A DNA stretch of 64,000 bases from JADLGH01 sp964586675 (GCA_964586675.1 CAZPHQ010000011.1:22001-86000); one strand, 5' to 3'. Shown: positions 18,201 to 27,168, counted from the stretch's first letter. A program made the numbers and translations. The notes: generated from the letters alone by a model not told the origin.

Positions 18201-18617
18201 AACAGTGAGTCTGACAACCGGCTTCACGATTTCTATCGAGGATATATCGACGTGGCCGGCAAGAAGGGGCAGCACCCTGGGATATACGATCAGGGTCTCG
18301 AAAGTGCCCTCCGCCTCGCCGGGAATCGAGAAGCTTCCGCCCCTGATTTCGACCCGGGGCCTGTGAAAGAACTGAAAGTCTATGGTTTCGAACTCGAAAG
18401 TTCCCCCGATCCTGGCCGAGAGATAATCGAGTATCTCTTTCTTAACGTGCTCGCGGCTTATGTACTTCTGGGCCAGGAGCAAAGAAAGGGACACGACCAC
18501 CACGATTACCGTGAGGCCCGACATCAGCCATATTGAAGCTCTTTTAAAGGTTCTCAATTCAAGAATCCCACCCGCCTTCATCCCGCAGGCGGGGGAGCGG
18601 ATGAAGGAAACCGGCAT
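15276..18617 (-). CDS. Large AsmA-like (AsmA/TamB/YhdP superfamily) envelope protein
   Basis: A 1113-aa protein with one N-terminal transmembrane anchor (about 30-50) and a very long periplasmic beta-rich region. The C-terminus has the AsmA-like domain (FxMLNFGDLFxGKGP... LTARADVNEGKVNI... AEGFVDLxNNKLD...VxGDLSNP). Family members are repeating beta-groove proteins that bridge the inner and outer membranes and are implicated in phospholipid transport. The start is uncertain: the ATG at 18617 lacks a ribosome-binding site and the first 12 codons run through a GC-rich inverted repeat, so an ATG at 18581 is possible. Confidence 0.85.
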   Translation of the reverse strand: MPVSFIRSPACGMKAGGILELRTFKRASIWLMSGLTVIVVVVSLSLLLAQKYISREHVKKEILDYLSARIGGTFEFETIDFQFFHRPRVEIRGGSFSIPGEAEGTFETLIVYPRVLPLLAGHVDISSIEIVKPVVRLTVRESTEPETMEEERDTIALIKNYISSALGYFNEGDRGMDAVVKNGMLVLVQPGYEDLTFGGLNVSARFPDERLEIRVSGSGSLWKRLSLSASANTATKDIKGNLTMEAFRPHLLSRYFPEALQIIKNSNLNIAVDFTADKLDSLRLKVDASIPGLTLSRNEDDFTARVKSLDAGAEFSEGKSSAVLNRLELTNPPAVITGSYEMEKSPASGKLHLEGENVDAGAVREATLIAAGGIKVVDKIFEVVRGGTVPKVTLDAAGPTFREFWKKHNFTLKGSMVEGKIHIPVVEYDIEDASGDASIGDDRLSGTNLSGRLGNSTGYDGTLLLGFGADDAPLRLDIAVDADPSQIPPVISRFVEDETVKHELSLLSNVKGRVTGRLRLGEKKNEIEPIIDASEIDFTTDYGRFPYPLQVKGGTFSFADKAMTLKGLSVSGGNSSLSDVSGVIELDDKDRLDIKTGPASFDLGQIYSWLGGFEGFGPHLKNVGSVTGRADFPSVSLTGPISVVKDWTITAEGRLTGVNINLSQPGKSLTIAGADISSSGGKIELSNAVLSHGQTSVNLDMVLSDYFARLFSLKMDFNGTVDPSGMTILTNYVPLPEELVFSGPLSVGDSSLELKGGGKNAQAGNAEGGAEWDVDVNVHADALEWKEPPSSTPGPEAAAPPNGQKWKSPVSGSVKVESASFKFKKLNWDSVHAMVSFMENGVDIDVSEADLCGISTPGVVSVVPPGVKFEFRPNTNDESLEVVIKCLLDKAGIITGDLNLNAVLTSGGGEGNLFNTLHGNIELTSTDGWVEKYGSLARFFAMLNFGDLFRGKGPDFGKEGFRYDKLTARADVNEGKVNITEAVMEGPSMKVLAEGFVDLVNNKLDIEFVVIPVMAVDSVIEKIPLINYILGSSAVSIPIKVTGDLSNPTVSSMSPSAIRFGLLGLVKQTLNIPATILKPMNKGEKEKENSDGAPPPPTAANGASEVMPGLPNK
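18571..18593. repeat. GC-rich inverted repeat overlapping the AsmA-like gene start
   Basis: CCCGCCT, a 9-nt loop and AGGCGGG form a perfect 7-bp-arm hairpin inside the possible N-terminal extension of the AsmA-like gene. The TCATCCCGCAGGCGGG look resembles REP-like elements of some genomes. Only one copy is seen in the window. Confidence 0.35.
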
Positions 18618-18704
18618 CTAAATCAGATTATTAAGTTTAACCAAGAAAAAGCCCGTACTCAATCATTTTTTAGAAGCCTGAGAGCTATAACTGCGCTCGC
18701 GGCA

Positions 18705-20216
18705 TCATCTTTTTTTGCCTTCTATGAATATAAGCGTGAGTATAGCGCCCAAGGCGAGGACAACAGTTGCAACCCCGAGCCCTTCCTGGAGGCCCGAAAC
18801 AAATGACTCCCTGACATGAAGAAAAACCGTGTTCACCTTGTCAGCCCCGAGCTCGTTTACGAGCTTCTCACGGGTCCCGCTACCGAGGATGAAATCGAGG
18901 AGGTCTGCTTTCTGCGAGCCCGTGAGGCCAAACCCGAGCTCCGAGAGCTTTACCGAAATGTCCTTCCTCACCCCGTCCGTAAATATAGTCGTTATCACAG
19001 CGAGCCCGAGCGCCCCGCCCGCAAGCTCGAACATATATATTATACCGCCTGCGAGGCTCGCCCTCGATTCGTCGACGGCGCCGACCGCCGCTGTCGTGAT
19101 GGATGGATTGGAAAAACCGACGCCTATGCCGAAGATGATCAGCCCCGGGACCATGCCCGCATAAGAATCTCCGAACCCGAAAAGAAGTATCAGCACCGTA
19201 CCTACGAAGAGTAGCGCCATCCCCGTGAAGATCGACCACTTCGGGCCGAGGCGGTTATATATGGTTCCCGACACCGGCGCCGACAGCGCGAACGACAGCA
19301 GCATCGGGACAAGCCCTGCCCCGGAATCGACAGGCGTGTACCCGTGGAATTTTTCCAGGTACTGCGGGATGAAAAGGAGGATCGAAAAGAACGCCGGCAT
19401 GGCGAGCGGCATCATCGCCCCCGTTATCATGAACTTCCTGTTGTTCATGACGTCCTCCGGTATGAGCGCGCCGGGCGTCCTCCTCTCGTGCAGGATAAAG
19501 ACCGCGAGAAAAACCGCGAAGAGCACAAGGAGGCCGAGCGTCTTGCCCGACGTCCATCCCCACAACGTAGACTGGTTCACGGCGTAAAGGAGCGCGACAA
19601 GCGACAGCGAAACTGCCGCTATGCCGGGGTAGTCTAGCTTCCCCCCGGTTTCTTGGGACCCCTTTTCATCCACCACAAAATAGGTGATCAGACCCGCGGC
19701 CAGGGCCAAAGGTATATTGAAATAGAGCACTGCACGCCAGGAATATAGCTCCGTGAGGAAGCCTCCGAGAAGCGGCCCAGCCGCGTTCCCGATTCCCGCG
19801 GCGCCCAGTATAAGCCCCACTGCGAGCCCCTTCTGCGCATCGGGCACAGAGGAATACACGATGCCTAGTATGGCGGGCCAGAGGAGCGCCGCTCCGGCGC
19901 CCTGCACCACCCGCGCCGCGATCAAGACGCCCGAATCATGGGCCAGGGCCCCCACAAGAGACGCCGCGCCGAATACTACCAAACCGATGAAAAAGATTTT
20001 TCTCCGGCCGAACATGTCGGCGAGCCGGCCGCACGTAACCATCAGAACGGCCCATGCGAGGATGTATCCGTTCACGACCCACTCGACCGTTCCGATAGTC
20101 GTCTGGAAATCTTTTTCGACGGACGGAAGGGCGACGTTTATGGCGGCGATGTCGACCGCTATCACCATAACTCCAATGCCCATTGCTATAAATGTAAGTA
20201 TGAGCTTCCCGGTCAT
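18705..20216 (-). CDS. MFS drug transporter, DHA2 family (14-TM, EmrB/QacA-like)
   Basis: A 503-aa proton-driven exporter with about 14 hydrophobic segments. Motifs include AINVALPSVEKDFQTTIGTVEWVVNGYILAWA (TM1-2), GRLADMFGRRK (motif A between TM2 and TM3) and GPLLGGFL (motif C, antiporter). DHA2 proteins expel lipophilic drugs, dyes or other toxic organics. A perfect ribosome-binding site AAGGAGG precedes the ATG. It is divergent from the secreted dienelactone hydrolase, and the two share a palindrome (20269-20290), which suggests joint control by a repressor not encoded in between. Confidence 0.92.
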   Translation of the reverse strand: MTGKLILTFIAMGIGVMVIAVDIAAINVALPSVEKDFQTTIGTVEWVVNGYILAWAVLMVTCGRLADMFGRRKIFFIGLVVFGAASLVGALAHDSGVLIAARVVQGAGAALLWPAILGIVYSSVPDAQKGLAVGLILGAAGIGNAAGPLLGGFLTELYSWRAVLYFNIPLALAAGLITYFVVDEKGSQETGGKLDYPGIAAVSLSLVALLYAVNQSTLWGWTSGKTLGLLVLFAVFLAVFILHERRTPGALIPEDVMNNRKFMITGAMMPLAMPAFFSILLFIPQYLEKFHGYTPVDSGAGLVPMLLSFALSAPVSGTIYNRLGPKWSIFTGMALLFVGTVLILLFGFGDSYAGMVPGLIIFGIGVGFSNPSITTAAVGAVDESRASLAGGIIYMFELAGGALGLAVITTIFTDGVRKDISVKLSELGFGLTGSQKADLLDFILGSGTREKLVNELGADKVNTVFLHVRESFVSGLQEGLGVATVVLALGAILTLIFIEGKKR

Positions 20217-20268
20217 TCCAGCCTCCTTCGGGCGTCGGGTATCCGGCTCCGGCGACTGCGGATAATCC

Positions 20269-20299
20269 GATTGACATCACTCTGTCAATCGTTTATCAA
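20269..20299. promoter_or_regulatory. Divergent promoter with perfect palindrome (MFS / dienelactone hydrolase)
   Basis: GATTGACA-N6-TGTCAATC (20269-20290) is a perfect 22-bp inverted repeat. It contains a consensus -35 TTGACA in both directions. On the plus strand TTGACA (20271-20276), a 17-nt spacer and TATCAA (20294-20299) form a promoter for the hydrolase gene. The minus-strand -10 is weak. The palindrome is a likely operator. Confidence 0.6.
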
Positions 20300-20329
20300 C
20301 TTAAAATAACATATGGGGAGGTAAATAGC

Positions 20330-21133
20330 ATGAAAACCAGGTCTGCAATTGTAGCAGTACTCTTTTTATTATTCTCGGCTCCGTCTTTCGCGAAGGTAAA
20401 GGGCGAAACCGTCGAGTACACGTCGAACGGAACCACGCTCAAGGGGTATCTTGCGTATGACGACAGCATAAAGGGGAAGCGCCCCGGCGTGCTGGTGGTC
20501 CATGAATGGTGGGGGCTCAACGACTACACGAAAATGAGGGCCGATATGCTCGCCGGGCTCGGGTATACCGCCCTTGCAGTCGACATGTTCGGCGAGGGAA
20601 AAGTAGCCGACCATCCTTCCGACGCCCAGAAATTCGTTTCCGAAACTATGAGCAACATGGCCGTGGCCGAGGGCAGGTTCAACGCCGCCCTCGAGTTCCT
20701 GAAAAAGCAGCCCACCGTCGACCCGAAGAAGATAGCTGCCATAGGCTACTGCTTCGGCGGCGGCGTTGTGCTTCACATGGCGCGCACCGGCACAGACCTG
20801 GCCGGAGTGGTCAGCTTCCACGGAAGTCTCGGCACTTCGGCGAAGGCCGCCCCCGGGAAGATAAAGACCAGGATACTGGTGTTAACCGGAGGCGACGACC
20901 CCTACGTCACCGCCGCGCAGGTAGAGGAATTCCGAAAGGAGATGGACGCGGCCGGGGCCAATTACGAAGTCATCGTCTACCCGGGGGCCACCCACGCCTT
21001 CACGAACCCCGCCGCCGACGAAGTCGGCAAGAAATTCGGCGTCCCGATAGCCTACAACGAAAAAGCCGACAAGGAATCCTGGGCGGAGATGGAAGTGTTT
21101 CTGAAGGAAGTTTTCAGCCAGGGCGGCAACTGA
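20330..21133 (+). CDS. Secreted dienelactone-hydrolase-family protein
   Basis: A 267-aa alpha/beta hydrolase with a clear signal peptide (1-21, cut after PSFA), so periplasmic. The triad is C141 in GYCFGGG, D190 in TGGDDPYV and H222 in GATHAFTNP, with the HEWWGLNDY motif around residue 60. Family members hydrolyse dienelactone or related esters, and many exported members have unknown substrates. It has a strong ribosome-binding site (GGGGAGG) and is divergent from an MFS exporter across a palindromic operator. It converges on the OprB gene. Confidence 0.9.
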   Translation: MKTRSAIVAVLFLLFSAPSFAKVKGETVEYTSNGTTLKGYLAYDDSIKGKRPGVLVVHEWWGLNDYTKMRADMLAGLGYTALAVDMFGEGKVADHPSDAQKFVSETMSNMAVAEGRFNAALEFLKKQPTVDPKKIAAIGYCFGGGVVLHMARTGTDLAGVVSFHGSLGTSAKAAPGKIKTRILVLTGGDDPYVTAAQVEEFRKEMDAAGANYEVIVYPGATHAFTNPAADEVGKKFGVPIAYNEKADKESWAEMEVFLKEVFSQGGN

Positions 21134-21150
21134 TTCGAGGTGGGTGCGCC

Positions 21151-22374
21151 CTAGAGGTTTAGCGATATCTGAATCCCGGCCACGAGCGCGTCGGGTATAT
21201 CTCCCGTCCCCCCGGGATTTATGATCCACTGGAGGTCCGGCTGAACTGCGAGCCACGGGAAGACCTGGCAGGCGTAGGTCCATTCGAGAACTATTTCGAA
21301 GTCCTGGCCTTCGAGCTCGGAGCTCAGGGCGCCGTAGGCCGCACCGAAAGCGGCGACGTCCTCTCCGCGCCCCGGAATGAGCCCTTCGTAAAGAAAGCCG
21401 CCCGAGAGAAACCAGGGAAAGGTGTTTATATCCTCGTCCGGCGCGAGCGTTGCGGTAGCCCACAATGTCAGCCCGTCGTCGTCGCTCCCTGGCTCACTGT
21501 ATACCATCTGCTGCAGGGCGGCATAAAACCCGTAATTCCCGTTCCGCTCTTCTTCGTCTTTTGACAGGTGATCGAATTTGCCCGTGTCGTAGTACGCCCC
21601 GAGCTTGTAGGCATTCCCGGTCGCCTTATCGCCGTCGGGCGTGAACCCGGCCTCGGCGATCAGTAAAACGCCGTCGTCGAACTTGAAATCTATGTTGGAT
21701 GTGAATCTGGAAATCCTGGTCGAGTCGGGGTCGGCGTTATACACCCCTCCTGCCAGGTAAAAAGTTTCCACCGGTTTCACGCGGAACCTCCCCCCGAGCG
21801 CCGCGTCGGGGTTACTGAGGAACGCAGGTATGTTGTAGCCCAGGCTGTCCGGGTTTGGGTTCATGGCGTCGTTCACATAATTTCCGGAAGCCGCCACGGT
21901 CGCGAAATCGTCCCCTATTCCCATACGCCCGAGTGCGAGCACTATCTTCTCCTGCATGAAGCTCGTCTGCAAATAAAGCTGATAGAGGCCCCCGAAATCG
22001 CCGTTAAAATCGTCGGCCACGGTGAAGTAGTTGCCGATCGCGCTCTTGCTCAGGTCGTTTCCCAAAGCCCAGAATCCGGAGATCACAAACTTCGTCCGCT
22101 TCAGGCCGAAGATCTTTTCGAGGTCGAAATTCAGATAAAGATTGAAGAGGCCGGCGTATTCGATTTTCTTCCTGAATCCCCCGACCGGGTTACCCTGTAT
22201 ATCCGCCGAGTAGGTAGCCGTCGGCGTAAGCCCCCAGTCCGTGAGCCTCTTCCGTGCGCCGCCCCAGTCTCCTGTAAGGTATTGCCTCGAAGAAAGCGGC
22301 TCGCTCGCCCGCGCATGTGGAAGCGCCGTGAAAGCGAAGAGCAATATGAGGAATGTCAGAATGATGCTCGGCAA
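21151..22374 (-). CDS. OprB-family carbohydrate porin
   Basis: A 407-aa outer-membrane beta-barrel protein with a signal peptide (about 1-23, ...PHARA). The N-terminal YLTGDWGGARKRLTDWGL is the OprB signature, and the C-terminus ends in a beta strand (GIQISLNL) as expected for barrel insertion. OprB porins pass sugars and other small solutes. The start codon is TTG. Upstream on the same strand, 108 nt away, is the lipoprotein carboxylesterase; they may form one transcript. Confidence 0.88.
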   Translation of the reverse strand: MPSIILTFLILLFAFTALPHARASEPLSSRQYLTGDWGGARKRLTDWGLTPTATYSADIQGNPVGGFRKKIEYAGLFNLYLNFDLEKIFGLKRTKFVISGFWALGNDLSKSAIGNYFTVADDFNGDFGGLYQLYLQTSFMQEKIVLALGRMGIGDDFATVAASGNYVNDAMNPNPDSLGYNIPAFLSNPDAALGGRFRVKPVETFYLAGGVYNADPDSTRISRFTSNIDFKFDDGVLLIAEAGFTPDGDKATGNAYKLGAYYDTGKFDHLSKDEEERNGNYGFYAALQQMVYSEPGSDDDGLTLWATATLAPDEDINTFPWFLSGGFLYEGLIPGRGEDVAAFGAAYGALSSELEGQDFEIVLEWTYACQVFPWLAVQPDLQWIINPGGTGDIPDALVAGIQISLNL

Positions 22375-22482
22375 GTATGTCCGCCCGCAAACGATTCGGA
22401 TAGCAAATTCTACTACCCATAACTCCCCAGTGTAAACAATCGGCGATCGAGACCGAAATGGATACAGGCAGCCGCGGCCGGA

Positions 22483-24192
22483 CTAGAAAAGACCCCAGAA
22501 CGAATCGCCAAGGTCGTAACCTACGCCGTCCCAGAAGGCGCACGCCTCCGGCGGAGTTTTCGTACTGATGTCCTCGATGGGCGTAACGAACGAAAGGCTT
22601 TGCATGCCGGGATTGTACTCCGGCCACACGCCGCCCGCCGGTGTTGGATCGAGCTCCCTGGCGAAATTCGTCCAGTAAGATATCATCAGCCGGGAGAGCC
22701 GCTCCTCTTCCGGCGTGAATTTCCAGCCCGTATTTTCCGCGGAGTGGAACACGAACCTGAGCTCCGCGCCGTGGCACACGTTCTCGCCGCAGGCGGGGTA
22801 AGCGGGCCACGAATTATGAGAAGGCACATGGTCGAATATATACGACCAGGCGCTGCCTGAATCTTTGCCAGCAGCGTATAGATTCGGGCATGTAAAGATA
22901 TACTCCGTAAACACCCTCGAAATCTCCGCCGTGTTGTCGCCGCCGTTCGAGGGATAACGCTCGTAAATCTTTTTCCTGAGCGCCGAATTCCGGAAGAAGA
23001 AGTCGATGGCCAGGTGATAATCGAAATCCGAAACGGCCTTCCACCCGAGTCCCGATTTCACGACCTCTACGAAGACGAGGCCCTCGTTCCTGTTGGTGCC
23101 GATTATAAGCGGCTTCGTGAGCTTGCCGTTTCTGACGGCGTTTATCGGCTGCTGCGGGATGACGTCCCCGTCGACGACGGGCGACCACGCGAGCATGTCC
23201 CTTATGCCGTGGAAAAGCGCCGGCAGCGCCATATCCATCTGGAGCTGCGCGTCGAGGACAACTTCCACGGGTTGGGCCCTCATGCAGGCGAGGTCATCCG
23301 AGCCGCAGCCGAGATTGGAAGCGAACTCTCTCGCTATCGCCCGCGACTGTTTCAGGTTCTTATAAGGAAGCCCGAGCGGGTTACTCTCCATGATTGCCGC
23401 CCTGAAAAGGTTTTCCGAGCGGGGCGAGGAAACGAGATGGATGCCGACGCTCATGGCCCCCGCGCTCTCGCCGTATATAGTCACCTTATCCGGGTCGCCG
23501 CCGAATGCGGCGATGTTGTCCCGCACCCATTCGAGGGCCGCTATCTGGTCGAGTATGCCGAAGTTGCCGTTCACAGCTTCGCCCGTCTTCGGATCCTTAA
23601 CGCCCGAAAGGAACCCGAGCGCCCCCAGCCGGTAATTTATGTTGACGACGATAACGTTCCCGTTCCCCGCCGTGTACGCGCCGTCGTATAGAGGAAGCGC
23701 ATCGTAGCCGAAGTCGAACGCCCCGCCGTATATGAACACCATCACCGCCCTGGACCCCTTCGACGCTTCCGCCGGTGCCCACACGTTTAGAAACAGACAG
23801 TCCTCGCTCTCCGGATAAGTTGGCTCGGCGGTCTGCGCGCAGGCGGGGCCTGTCCTCGTCGCCTTGAGCACGTCCCCCCACGCAGCCTTCGGCACCGGCG
23901 CGCGCCACCTGTTCTGCCCGGCCGTCGATTCGGCGAACGGTATCCCGAGATATGAGTTCACGGCTTTCCCGTTTGACGTGCCGATAAGGTTCCCGCAAAG
24001 AAGGCCGCTCTTCGTTCTGACACCCGGTGTAGTGCATGGGGGTTTTTCGAACCCGGATATGTCTACGTATATGGGAGGCGTTTGGGACGTTTTGGATTTA
24101 TGCGCGGCAGTCTCTGACTTCCCGCCGGCGCATCCGATGGTGAGCAGGATCAAGAACAGCGAAAGTGCGAGAGGCGCGAAAAATCCCGGCAT
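22483..24192 (-). CDS. Type B carboxylesterase/lipase, predicted lipoprotein
   Basis: A 569-aa carboxylesterase of the COesterase family. The N-terminus is a lipoprotein signal (LILLTIGC) for Lgt/LspA processing. The nucleophile lies in TIYGESAGAM, the oxyanion region in VFIYGGAFDFG, and the histidine region near ENVCHGAELRFVFH. EDCLFLNVWAP is a second family signature. It is probably anchored at the envelope and cleaves unknown esters. The ATG at 24192 is preferred; a TTG four codons upstream is also possible. Confidence 0.88.
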   Translation of the reverse strand: MPGFFAPLALSLFLILLTIGCAGGKSETAAHKSKTSQTPPIYVDISGFEKPPCTTPGVRTKSGLLCGNLIGTSNGKAVNSYLGIPFAESTAGQNRWRAPVPKAAWGDVLKATRTGPACAQTAEPTYPESEDCLFLNVWAPAEASKGSRAVMVFIYGGAFDFGYDALPLYDGAYTAGNGNVIVVNINYRLGALGFLSGVKDPKTGEAVNGNFGILDQIAALEWVRDNIAAFGGDPDKVTIYGESAGAMSVGIHLVSSPRSENLFRAAIMESNPLGLPYKNLKQSRAIAREFASNLGCGSDDLACMRAQPVEVVLDAQLQMDMALPALFHGIRDMLAWSPVVDGDVIPQQPINAVRNGKLTKPLIIGTNRNEGLVFVEVVKSGLGWKAVSDFDYHLAIDFFFRNSALRKKIYERYPSNGGDNTAEISRVFTEYIFTCPNLYAAGKDSGSAWSYIFDHVPSHNSWPAYPACGENVCHGAELRFVFHSAENTGWKFTPEEERLSRLMISYWTNFARELDPTPAGGVWPEYNPGMQSLSFVTPIEDISTKTPPEACAFWDGVGYDLGDSFWGLF

Positions 24193-24249
24193 CGGAATAG
24201 ACAATACACCAAATGCCGTGCGATGTTAATAAGACTGCCGGGACGGGCG

Positions 24250-24744
24250 TCAAAGCTCGTAGAGGGTTTCGTCGATTTCCGGCTTGTCGTCCGTTTTCTT
24301 CCGCTTTTTTTTCTTTCCGGATGTGAATTCGAACGATTCCTCTTCTAAAAGCTGCCCCATCTCGGCTTCAATTTTATCCGGGTCCTCGCCACGCTCCATC
24401 CGGGCGAGCGCTTCCTCCATCCCCTCCCCCATGGAAATACCGGCCGCGGCGGGGGGCGTTCTCATGAAATCCGCCGCCTGCCTCGGGTCGTCGGCATCCA
24501 CGCCCTCGGCGTCGCGCTCGAGGAGCGATAGCGCGCTCTCGAGCTTCGATGCGTCTATCTCCGGCGCGCCCGCGTCATCCCCGCCCTTCCCGTTTTTGCC
24601 GAGCGTAGCGAAGGAAGAGAACATCCTTTCGAGCTTCACGCGTTTACATTTCGGGCACTTCGGTATAGTCGTGGTGTCAATGGTGCGGGAGTAGAACCTG
24701 AAGACGGTATTACACTTCTTGCAGTAAAACTCGTATATCGGCAT
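24250..24744 (-). CDS. FmdB-family zinc-ribbon protein with long acidic tail
   Basis: A 164-aa protein. The N-terminal 45 residues are an FmdB-type zinc ribbon with two CxxC knuckles (FYCKKCNTVF and PKCPKCKRVK). The remainder is acidic and charged, with a lysine-rich patch (GKKKKRKK) near the end, longer than the usual 70-110 aa for the family. FmdB proteins are putative regulators of unknown target. A -10-like TATAAT lies about 25 nt upstream of the ATG and GAGGA serves as ribosome-binding site. Confidence 0.82.
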   Translation of the reverse strand: MPIYEFYCKKCNTVFRFYSRTIDTTTIPKCPKCKRVKLERMFSSFATLGKNGKGGDDAGAPEIDASKLESALSLLERDAEGVDADDPRQAADFMRTPPAAAGISMGEGMEEALARMERGEDPDKIEAEMGQLLEEESFEFTSGKKKKRKKTDDKPEIDETLYEL

Positions 24745-24806
24745 CTCGTCCTCAACTGCCCCTATTATACCAATTCGCCGGAATCCGCGCTACGCCCCCG
24801 GACGTG

Positions 24807-25568
24807 CTATAGCGTCGTCCAGCCGCCGTCGATCACGAGGTCAGAGCCCGTGACGTACTTCGAATCGTCGCCCGCGAGATAGAGCACCGCGTGCCCCACT
24901 TCGACAGCCTCCGCGCGCCTCACGAGCGGTATCATACCGGCCGCTATCTTGTCGAGCTGCTCCTCGGCGTCGGGCGGGTTCCCCATGAACTCGACGTCCA
25001 TCTTCGTCTTGATGTAACCGGGACAGATCGAATTCACGCGTATATTTTCCTTCGCGTGGTCGAGCGCCATGCTTCGCGTTATCTGTCTCACAGCGCCCTT
25101 CGAAGCATTGTAGGCGACACAGTTCTCCATGCCCACCATCCCGAGAACGGAGGAGTTGTTTATAACGGAGCCGCCGCCGTGCTTCGCCATGAGCGGAACC
25201 GCGTACTTGCTCATGAGAAAAACGCCCTTCACATTTATATTGATAGTCCTGTCCCAAACATCCGCGGTCGTCGTGACGACTGTCCCGCCTTCGAGTATTC
25301 CGGCGTTATTAAAGAGTATGTCTATGCGTCCGTATCTTTTGTAAAAGTCTTCGACCACCTTTTTGACATCCGCTTCGGAGGATACGTCGCCCTCGAACGC
25401 CGTTATCTCGCCCGGCCCTTCGGCCTCTTTTACGACCTGCTCCAGCTTGGATTTGGTCCTTCCCATTATTCCGACCTTGGCGCCCTCTTTCGCGAACAAA
25501 ATTGCGGTCGCCTTCCCTATCCCCTCGCCGCCCCCGGTTATAAGCGCAGTCTTGCCTTCGAGTCTCAT
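24807..25568 (-). CDS. Short-chain dehydrogenase/reductase (classical SDR)
   Basis: A 253-aa classical SDR. The cofactor motif is TGGGEGIG (11-18), NNAG at 87-90, and the catalytic S140, Y153 and K157 (YNASK). The motifs fit the glucose-1-dehydrogenase-like/FabG-like group. R37 after the second beta strand (MGRTKSK) hints at NADP preference. Substrate unknown. A perfect ribosome-binding site AAGGAGG precedes the ATG. It lies downstream of the flavin disulfide reductase gene on the same strand. Confidence 0.9.
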   Translation of the reverse strand: MRLEGKTALITGGGEGIGKATAILFAKEGAKVGIMGRTKSKLEQVVKEAEGPGEITAFEGDVSSEADVKKVVEDFYKRYGRIDILFNNAGILEGGTVVTTTADVWDRTININVKGVFLMSKYAVPLMAKHGGGSVINNSSVLGMVGMENCVAYNASKGAVRQITRSMALDHAKENIRVNSICPGYIKTKMDVEFMGNPPDAEEQLDKIAAGMIPLVRRAEAVEVGHAVLYLAGDDSKYVTGSDLVIDGGWTTL

Positions 25569-25676
25569 CTCTCGCAGACCTCCTTACGTGTTTCGGGAAA
25601 GTCTACTTATTCCAGGGAAAGGAAACAATGGCGGGATATGGAAGGACAGGCGGGATGACCGAGGGGCACCGGCACG

Positions 25677-27122
25677 TCAGATTCCGGGCCCGCACTCGAC
25701 GCTGCTCTCGCTGAGAGCGCGCCCCTTGTGGAGCTTCTCGTTCGCCCCGCTGAGCGCGGTCCGGACACCCTCTTCTATAACAGGATGGTAGTACGGCATG
25801 GCGAGCATCTCGGGGACGGTCATCCTCTTCTCCGCGGCCCACGCGAGGAGGTGCCCTATATGCTCGGCGCGCGGGCCGAACATCTCGGCCCCGAGGAAAA
25901 CACCCGTCCCGTATTCCGCGTAGACGTGAAGGATGCCCTTATTTTTCAGCATGACCCTGCTCCTGCCCTGATTTTCGAAAGAGACCGAGCCGGTAACGAA
26001 GCAGAGCCCGGGGGCATTCCTGAGCTCATCGTAGCCCCGCCCCGCTATCGCGATCTCGGGGTCCGTGAAAACTATATTGAGCTTCGCCTTACGCCGCCCC
26101 GCTTTCACCTCGGGATAGAGCGCCGCGTTCTCTCCCGCTATGCGCCCCTCGTCCGCGGCCTCGTGGAGGACAGGCACCTCGTTGTCGGCATCCCCCGCTA
26201 TGAATATGGAGCTTTCGCCGCACCTCGCCGTGTACCGGTCGTAAACGGGGACGCCTTTTTCGTCGAGCTCGAGGCTCGTGTTCTCGAGCCCGATATTTTT
26301 CACGTTCGGCGTCCGTCCAGTAGCGGCGAGAACGAGCTCGAAGCTCTCGGCCCTCTCCCTGCCGTCGAGGCCGACGTAGCGCACCTCTACCCCGTCTTCC
26401 TTTCGCGAAACGCCGAGGACATCCGCGTCCGTGTCGACGTAAAATTCTCCCGCGAACGTATCAGCCGCGTACTTCTTTATGTCCGGGTGGCTGAGCGGCC
26501 CGACGAGCCCGTTTTTGCTTAGTATAATGGTTCGCACCCCGAGACGATGAAGCGCCTGCCCGAGCTCGAGGCCGATTATCCCAGCTCCGAATACAGCGAC
26601 CGACGACGGCAGGTCGTCCCATTCGAAGACGTCGTCGTTCACTATCAGCCTGTCCCCTAGCCCGTTAAACATAGGCAGTATGGAAGGGCTCGACCCCGTG
26701 GCTATGACGACCGATTTCGCTTCGACCCTCGTGTGTCCGTCGACGTCGAGGGTGTTATCGTCAAGGAAACGCGCGCGGCCCGTGAGCCTCTTCTCGGCAG
26801 GTATGGATTCGATGGAGTCGAGAACGTACCCGACGAAGCGTTCACGCTCTTTCTTTACGCGCTCCATCACCTTCCGGCCGTCGATATTTGCCGCGCCACC
26901 GGGAAAGACCCCGAAGCCAGGTGCTTCTTCGATTGCGTGTGCTGCTTCAGCAGCGGCAATGAAAAGCTTACTCGGCATGCAGCCCACCCGGGCGCACGTC
27001 GTTCCGCAAGGCCCGCTCTCTATAAGCACGACTTTCTCCGTGTGCTTCGACGCGCTCCCGTAGGCGACCATGCCCGCCGTCCCCGCGCCGATGATAGCGA
27101 CGTCCGTCTTGATCAGTTTCAT
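25677..27122 (-). CDS. Pyridine nucleotide-disulfide oxidoreductase (dihydrolipoyl dehydrogenase-like)
   Basis: A 481-aa class I flavoprotein disulfide reductase. FAD-binding IIGAGTAG near the N-terminus; redox-active pair C43 and C48 in GTTCARVGCMPSK; NAD(P)-binding GAGIIGLELG; second FAD motif IFIAGDAD; and YYHPVIEEG at the C-terminus where the active-site His-Glu pair lies. The substrate may be dihydrolipoamide, a thioredoxin-like protein or a low-molecular-weight thiol; no lipoyl enzyme is nearby. The start at 27122 gives MKLIKTDVAIIG; the longer frame adds eight unsupported residues. Confidence 0.88.
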   Translation of the reverse strand: MKLIKTDVAIIGAGTAGMVAYGSASKHTEKVVLIESGPCGTTCARVGCMPSKLFIAAAEAAHAIEEAPGFGVFPGGAANIDGRKVMERVKKERERFVGYVLDSIESIPAEKRLTGRARFLDDNTLDVDGHTRVEAKSVVIATGSSPSILPMFNGLGDRLIVNDDVFEWDDLPSSVAVFGAGIIGLELGQALHRLGVRTIILSKNGLVGPLSHPDIKKYAADTFAGEFYVDTDADVLGVSRKEDGVEVRYVGLDGRERAESFELVLAATGRTPNVKNIGLENTSLELDEKGVPVYDRYTARCGESSIFIAGDADNEVPVLHEAADEGRIAGENAALYPEVKAGRRKAKLNIVFTDPEIAIAGRGYDELRNAPGLCFVTGSVSFENQGRSRVMLKNKGILHVYAEYGTGVFLGAEMFGPRAEHIGHLLAWAAEKRMTVPEMLAMPYYHPVIEEGVRTALSGANEKLHKGRALSESSVECGPGI

Positions 27123-27168
27123 AAGCGCGTCACCTCTACGCAGCACATGTCCGTGTGCAAATCTTTAC

